64,000 nt of DNA from Tamarix chinensis (taxonomy: Eukaryota; Streptophyta; Magnoliopsida; Caryophyllales; Tamaricaceae): contig CM060181.1 of NCBI GenBank assembly GCA_030549775.1, forward strand, positions 2,604,001 through 2,668,000, in the 5' to 3' direction. Below are positions 61,087 through 64,000 of the stretch, one piece after another (within the stretch, counting starts at the first letter, position 1; every line of letters begins with the position of its first letter). The notes under the pieces were generated by a model. It was given only the letters and a program-made list of their open reading frames with translations. It did not search any database and was not told the origin of the DNA. The position numbers were made by a program, and so were the translations under genes.

Positions 61087-63060
61087 ATGCATCATTCCGT
61101 AAATTTACTCCTAACCATGATATTAGCAACCCTTGCTCAAACCCCACAGCAGTTCATCTACAACGGCTTCCGTGGAGCTAACCTTCATCTTGATGGGATG
61201 GCTACAATCCACTCCAATGGTCTGTTACAGCTAACCAATACTTCCAAGCAACAAAAAGGGCACACCTTCTATCCCACCCCATTTAATTTCCGTAAATCTC
61301 TGTCGTTCTCTACAACTTACGCTTTCGCCATATACCCCCAAATCCCAACTCTAAGTGGCCATGGAATTGCCTTTGTCATCTCTCCATCCATGGACTTCAC
61401 CAGTGCTGTGGCAGGAGAATACTTGGGCCTCTTCAATGCTTCAAACAATGGCCTCATCACCAACCGCATATTTGCAGTTGAGCTGGACACAGTTCAAAGC
61501 CCTGTCTTTGGTGATATCAATGATAACCATGTAGGAATTGATGTCAACAGCCTGAGATCGATTGCAGCATCTCCCGTAGAATACTATAATGACAAAGAAG
61601 GAAAGAACGACAGTATGGCTCTCCTTAGTGGGAAATCGATGCAGATTTGGATTGATTACAATGACATGGAGATGGTTATCAATGTGACTGTTGCTCTTTT
61701 AAGACAACCAAAGCCAAGCAGGCTTCTTATGTCAAAATACATCAACCTTTCTGCCAGTTTCCTAGACTCAATGTACGTAGGGCTTTCTTCAGCAACAGGA
61801 CAAGTTTCAAGTCGGCACTATATACTAGGATGGAGCTTCAGCCAAAATGAACAAGCACCAGGCTTAGATCTATCAAAGCTGCCCCCGCTTCCCCCATTGG
61901 GAACACCAAAGAAGATATTAACTCCAACGTCCATTATCTTGCTTGTTATAGTATCAATCCTGCTGATTATAATGGTTGGAGTAGCTTACGTGGTATGGAG
62001 GAAGAAATACGCAGAAGTAATTGAAGACTGGGAAAAAGAATACCTCCATCAGAGATTTCGGTACAAAGATCTGTGCAAATCAACAAAAGGCTTCAAAGAT
62101 AAAGAGATGCTGGGCTCCGGAGGCTTTGGGAAAGTTTACAAAGGTGTCTTGCCTCACAACAAAGTTGAGGTAGCAGTCAAAAGAGTATCACATGATTCAA
62201 AACAAGGTATGAAAGAATTCGTTGCTGAAATTGCTAGTATGGGGAAGTTAAGGCACAGGAACTTGGTGCAGCTCCTAGGTTACTGCAGAAGAAAAGGAGA
62301 GCTTCTTCTAGTTTATGATTACATGCCTAATGGAAGCCTTGACAAGTTTCTTTTCGGTGAGGAAAAACCGAACCTGTCTTGGGAGCAGAGATTCAGAATC
62401 ATCAGGGGAGTGGCGTCTTCCCTCTTATACCTACACGAAGAGTGGGAACAAATTGTTCTACACCGAGATGTGAAGTCCAGCAACGTTCTATTAGATGCTG
62501 ATATGAATGCTCGACTTGGCGACTTCGGGCTTGCCAGATTATATGACCACGGTACAAATCCTCAAACCACCCATGTGGTGGGAACTGTGGGATATCTCGC
62601 CCCTGAGATGATAAGAACGGGAAAAGCAACTAAAAGCACAGATGTCTTTGCTTTTGGAACATTCATACTAGAAGTGGCCTGTGGAAAGAGGCCACTAAGC
62701 ACAGAAGATTTCCCCGAACATGATGTTTTGGTCGACTGGGTTAGTGACTGTTGGAAGAGACATGTAATTCTAGAGGCCGTTGATCCTAAATTGGAGAAGA
62801 ATTATTCCGCAGAAGAGATGGAGGAGGTTTTAAAGTTGGGCGTTCTGTGCTCACATTCAATACCTGAAGCAAGGCCCAACATGAGGCAAGTGATACAGTT
62901 TCTCGACGGAGATGCTATTGTCCCAGATATGCCCTCGGACAGTAGCGGATATAATTTCTTTTCTTCAAGTGCTACTGCATCAGCTTCATTTCCTTCATCT
63001 GCAGGGGCCTCCATTTACTCCCTTTCCACTTGCGATTCTGTTTTCCATAGTGGGCGCTAG
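61087..63060 (+). CDS. L-type lectin-domain receptor kinase, clade IV-like, tandem paralog (657 aa, intronless)
   Basis: Same architecture as the gene at 57484. Signal peptide 1-18, lectin domain about 22-252 (FIYNGF; AVELDT at 130-135; DNHVGIDVN at 146-154), hinge LPPLPPLG, membrane segment about 281-302, and kinase about 337-605. The kinase has the standard loop GSGGFG (343-348), Lys365, HRD 459-461, DFG 479-481 and APE 505-507. All catalytic residues are present and the frame is intact. Long stretches of the kinase are identical to the neighbour (for example NARLGDFGLARLYDHGTNPQ), while the lectin domain and C-terminal tail differ more. This fits tandem duplication with stronger constraint on, or sequence exchange in, the kinase. 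Confidence 0.95.
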   Translation: MHHSVNLLLTMILATLAQTPQQFIYNGFRGANLHLDGMATIHSNGLLQLTNTSKQQKGHTFYPTPFNFRKSLSFSTTYAFAIYPQIPTLSGHGIAFVISPSMDFTSAVAGEYLGLFNASNNGLITNRIFAVELDTVQSPVFGDINDNHVGIDVNSLRSIAASPVEYYNDKEGKNDSMALLSGKSMQIWIDYNDMEMVINVTVALLRQPKPSRLLMSKYINLSASFLDSMYVGLSSATGQVSSRHYILGWSFSQNEQAPGLDLSKLPPLPPLGTPKKILTPTSIILLVIVSILLIIMVGVAYVVWRKKYAEVIEDWEKEYLHQRFRYKDLCKSTKGFKDKEMLGSGGFGKVYKGVLPHNKVEVAVKRVSHDSKQGMKEFVAEIASMGKLRHRNLVQLLGYCRRKGELLLVYDYMPNGSLDKFLFGEEKPNLSWEQRFRIIRGVASSLLYLHEEWEQIVLHRDVKSSNVLLDADMNARLGDFGLARLYDHGTNPQTTHVVGTVGYLAPEMIRTGKATKSTDVFAFGTFILEVACGKRPLSTEDFPEHDVLVDWVSDCWKRHVILEAVDPKLEKNYSAEEMEEVLKLGVLCSHSIPEARPNMRQVIQFLDGDAIVPDMPSDSSGYNFFSSSATASASFPSSAGASIYSLSTCDSVFHSGR

Positions 63061-64000
63061 ATATTATGATCAGGCATTATTCTACCCCCTAAATCGCATT
63101 GAAGTTATTAACTATCAAGTTTTATTGTAAACGTTCTAGCATATCACCAACTTTTATGCAAGCTATGATCGTCAAGTTTTCGTGCTACCTAATTGTTTCT
63201 TTATGATTTTTCTTTAGCGGTCGTTCTCCCCTCCTAAATGATAAGGTTAATTAATTATATCCTAATTCACACGGCCCATAAAATCCATTGTCCAACCCAT
63301 GGTGGATTGGGACAAATAATTAATAACTTTTATTCCAATCTACTATAGCCTATCATGAGAAAAAATATTTAAGTAATAATTAATCGTATCGGGATATGCA
63401 TCAATAGTTATGTTGAGATTATAAAGAATATAGTCATGGAACACATGCTTGATAGCCACCGGCACATAGGAGGAGGGAACCAACAACTACAAGTAGCAAA
63501 CTTCCAAGGAATTTGTAGTAGGTGGAAAGAAGGAACAAAGATAGTGCCTGCGTCATAGATGATGGACAATGAGAAAAACTCAAGGTAGAATCATCTAACT
63601 TAGCTAAAGAGAAACCTCTACCATTTTATAGCAAAGTAAGAAATGATGGTTTTGAAATGTCAAATGCTGGCAGTACCTCCTATTACCAATGTTTAGGGTT
63701 ATAAATAAATTGAGTTTGCTCAAGAAGTGCTTGGCTTGAATAAGCTTGGATCAGCTAGCTTAGTTAAATAAGATGAGCTCCATAATACCCCAAATTGAGT
63801 GAAGTATTATAAGAATTGATCTAACTGCTTATATCAACATAGTATACTATCCTTTTAGTAATTCCGTTCTAAAAACTCTACAGTTAAGCGTGTTAGTCAC
63901 GGAGCAATTTTTAGGATAGGTAACCATTTTAGAAGTTTTAGAAGTTTTTTTGTTCTTTGAGTGGGGGTGAATGTTACACCCCAAATTGAGTAAAGTGTTA
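63061..64000. other. 3' flank of the second LecRK and start of a repeat at the window edge
   Basis: No gene supported. The phrase CCCCAAATTGAGT(G/A)AAGT occurs near 63788 and again near 63979, about 191 bp apart, in ATAATACCCC and GTTACACCCC contexts. The second copy runs off the window. Confidence 0.5.

Overview
The window looks like nuclear DNA of a flowering plant, probably a eudicot. It is AT-rich, has small U-rich introns, and carries plant-only genes: TOC75, an LTI65/RD29-type stress gene and a tandem pair of L-type lectin receptor kinases. There are five supportable protein genes. The rest is mostly layered transposon remains. No rRNA, tRNA or CRISPR locus was seen. All element and family calls come from reading the sequence; nothing was searched or aligned by program.

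Layout. 1-1.5 kb: decayed 3' half of a LINE ORF2. 1.9-21.2 kb: nested copies of one long-LTR retrotransposon family. Copy A (from 3289) is split by copy B (7218-12393). Copy C (15111-21197) is split by a hAT-like non-autonomous element (15960-16886). B and C each start TGTAACA, end TTACA, and have perfect 5-bp target duplications (AAAGG and ATTAT). After removing the hAT insert, both are about 5.15-5.18 kb, so they read as solo LTRs. A broken Ty3/Gypsy pol tail lies at 14.15-14.83 kb. 21.5-26.5 kb (minus): complete seven-exon TOC75, the plastid outer-envelope protein-import channel. 28.2-30.05 kb (plus): LTI65/RD29B-like stress protein with a DRE/CRT site and TATA box just upstream. 30.65-31.33 kb (minus): two-exon gene for a small, probably plastid-targeted protein of unknown function.

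31.9-57 kb has no convincing gene. It holds an unidentified repeat (31.95-32.5 kb), microsatellites, a reverse-oriented relative of the long-LTR family (34.65-38.6 kb), a satellite-like array of 126-128-bp monomers (38.6-39.9 kb), diverged duplicated intergenic DNA, a 1.0-kb terminal-inverted-repeat element packed with TTTCGGCAAAATTGCCGAA-like palindromes (48.77-49.79 kb), and another nested LTR-family block (50.26-56.15 kb). The insert inside that block carries a 362-bp inverted repeat able to form a long hairpin.

57.5-63.1 kb (plus): two intronless, apparently intact L-type lectin receptor kinases in tandem. They are close paralogs, most alike in the kinase domain. The genes do not form one pathway: TOC75 is housekeeping plastid import, the LTI65-like gene responds to dehydration or cold, and the LecRKs are probable cell-surface sensors. 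The most unusual material is the long-LTR family with its conserved internal array and the palindrome-rich elements.
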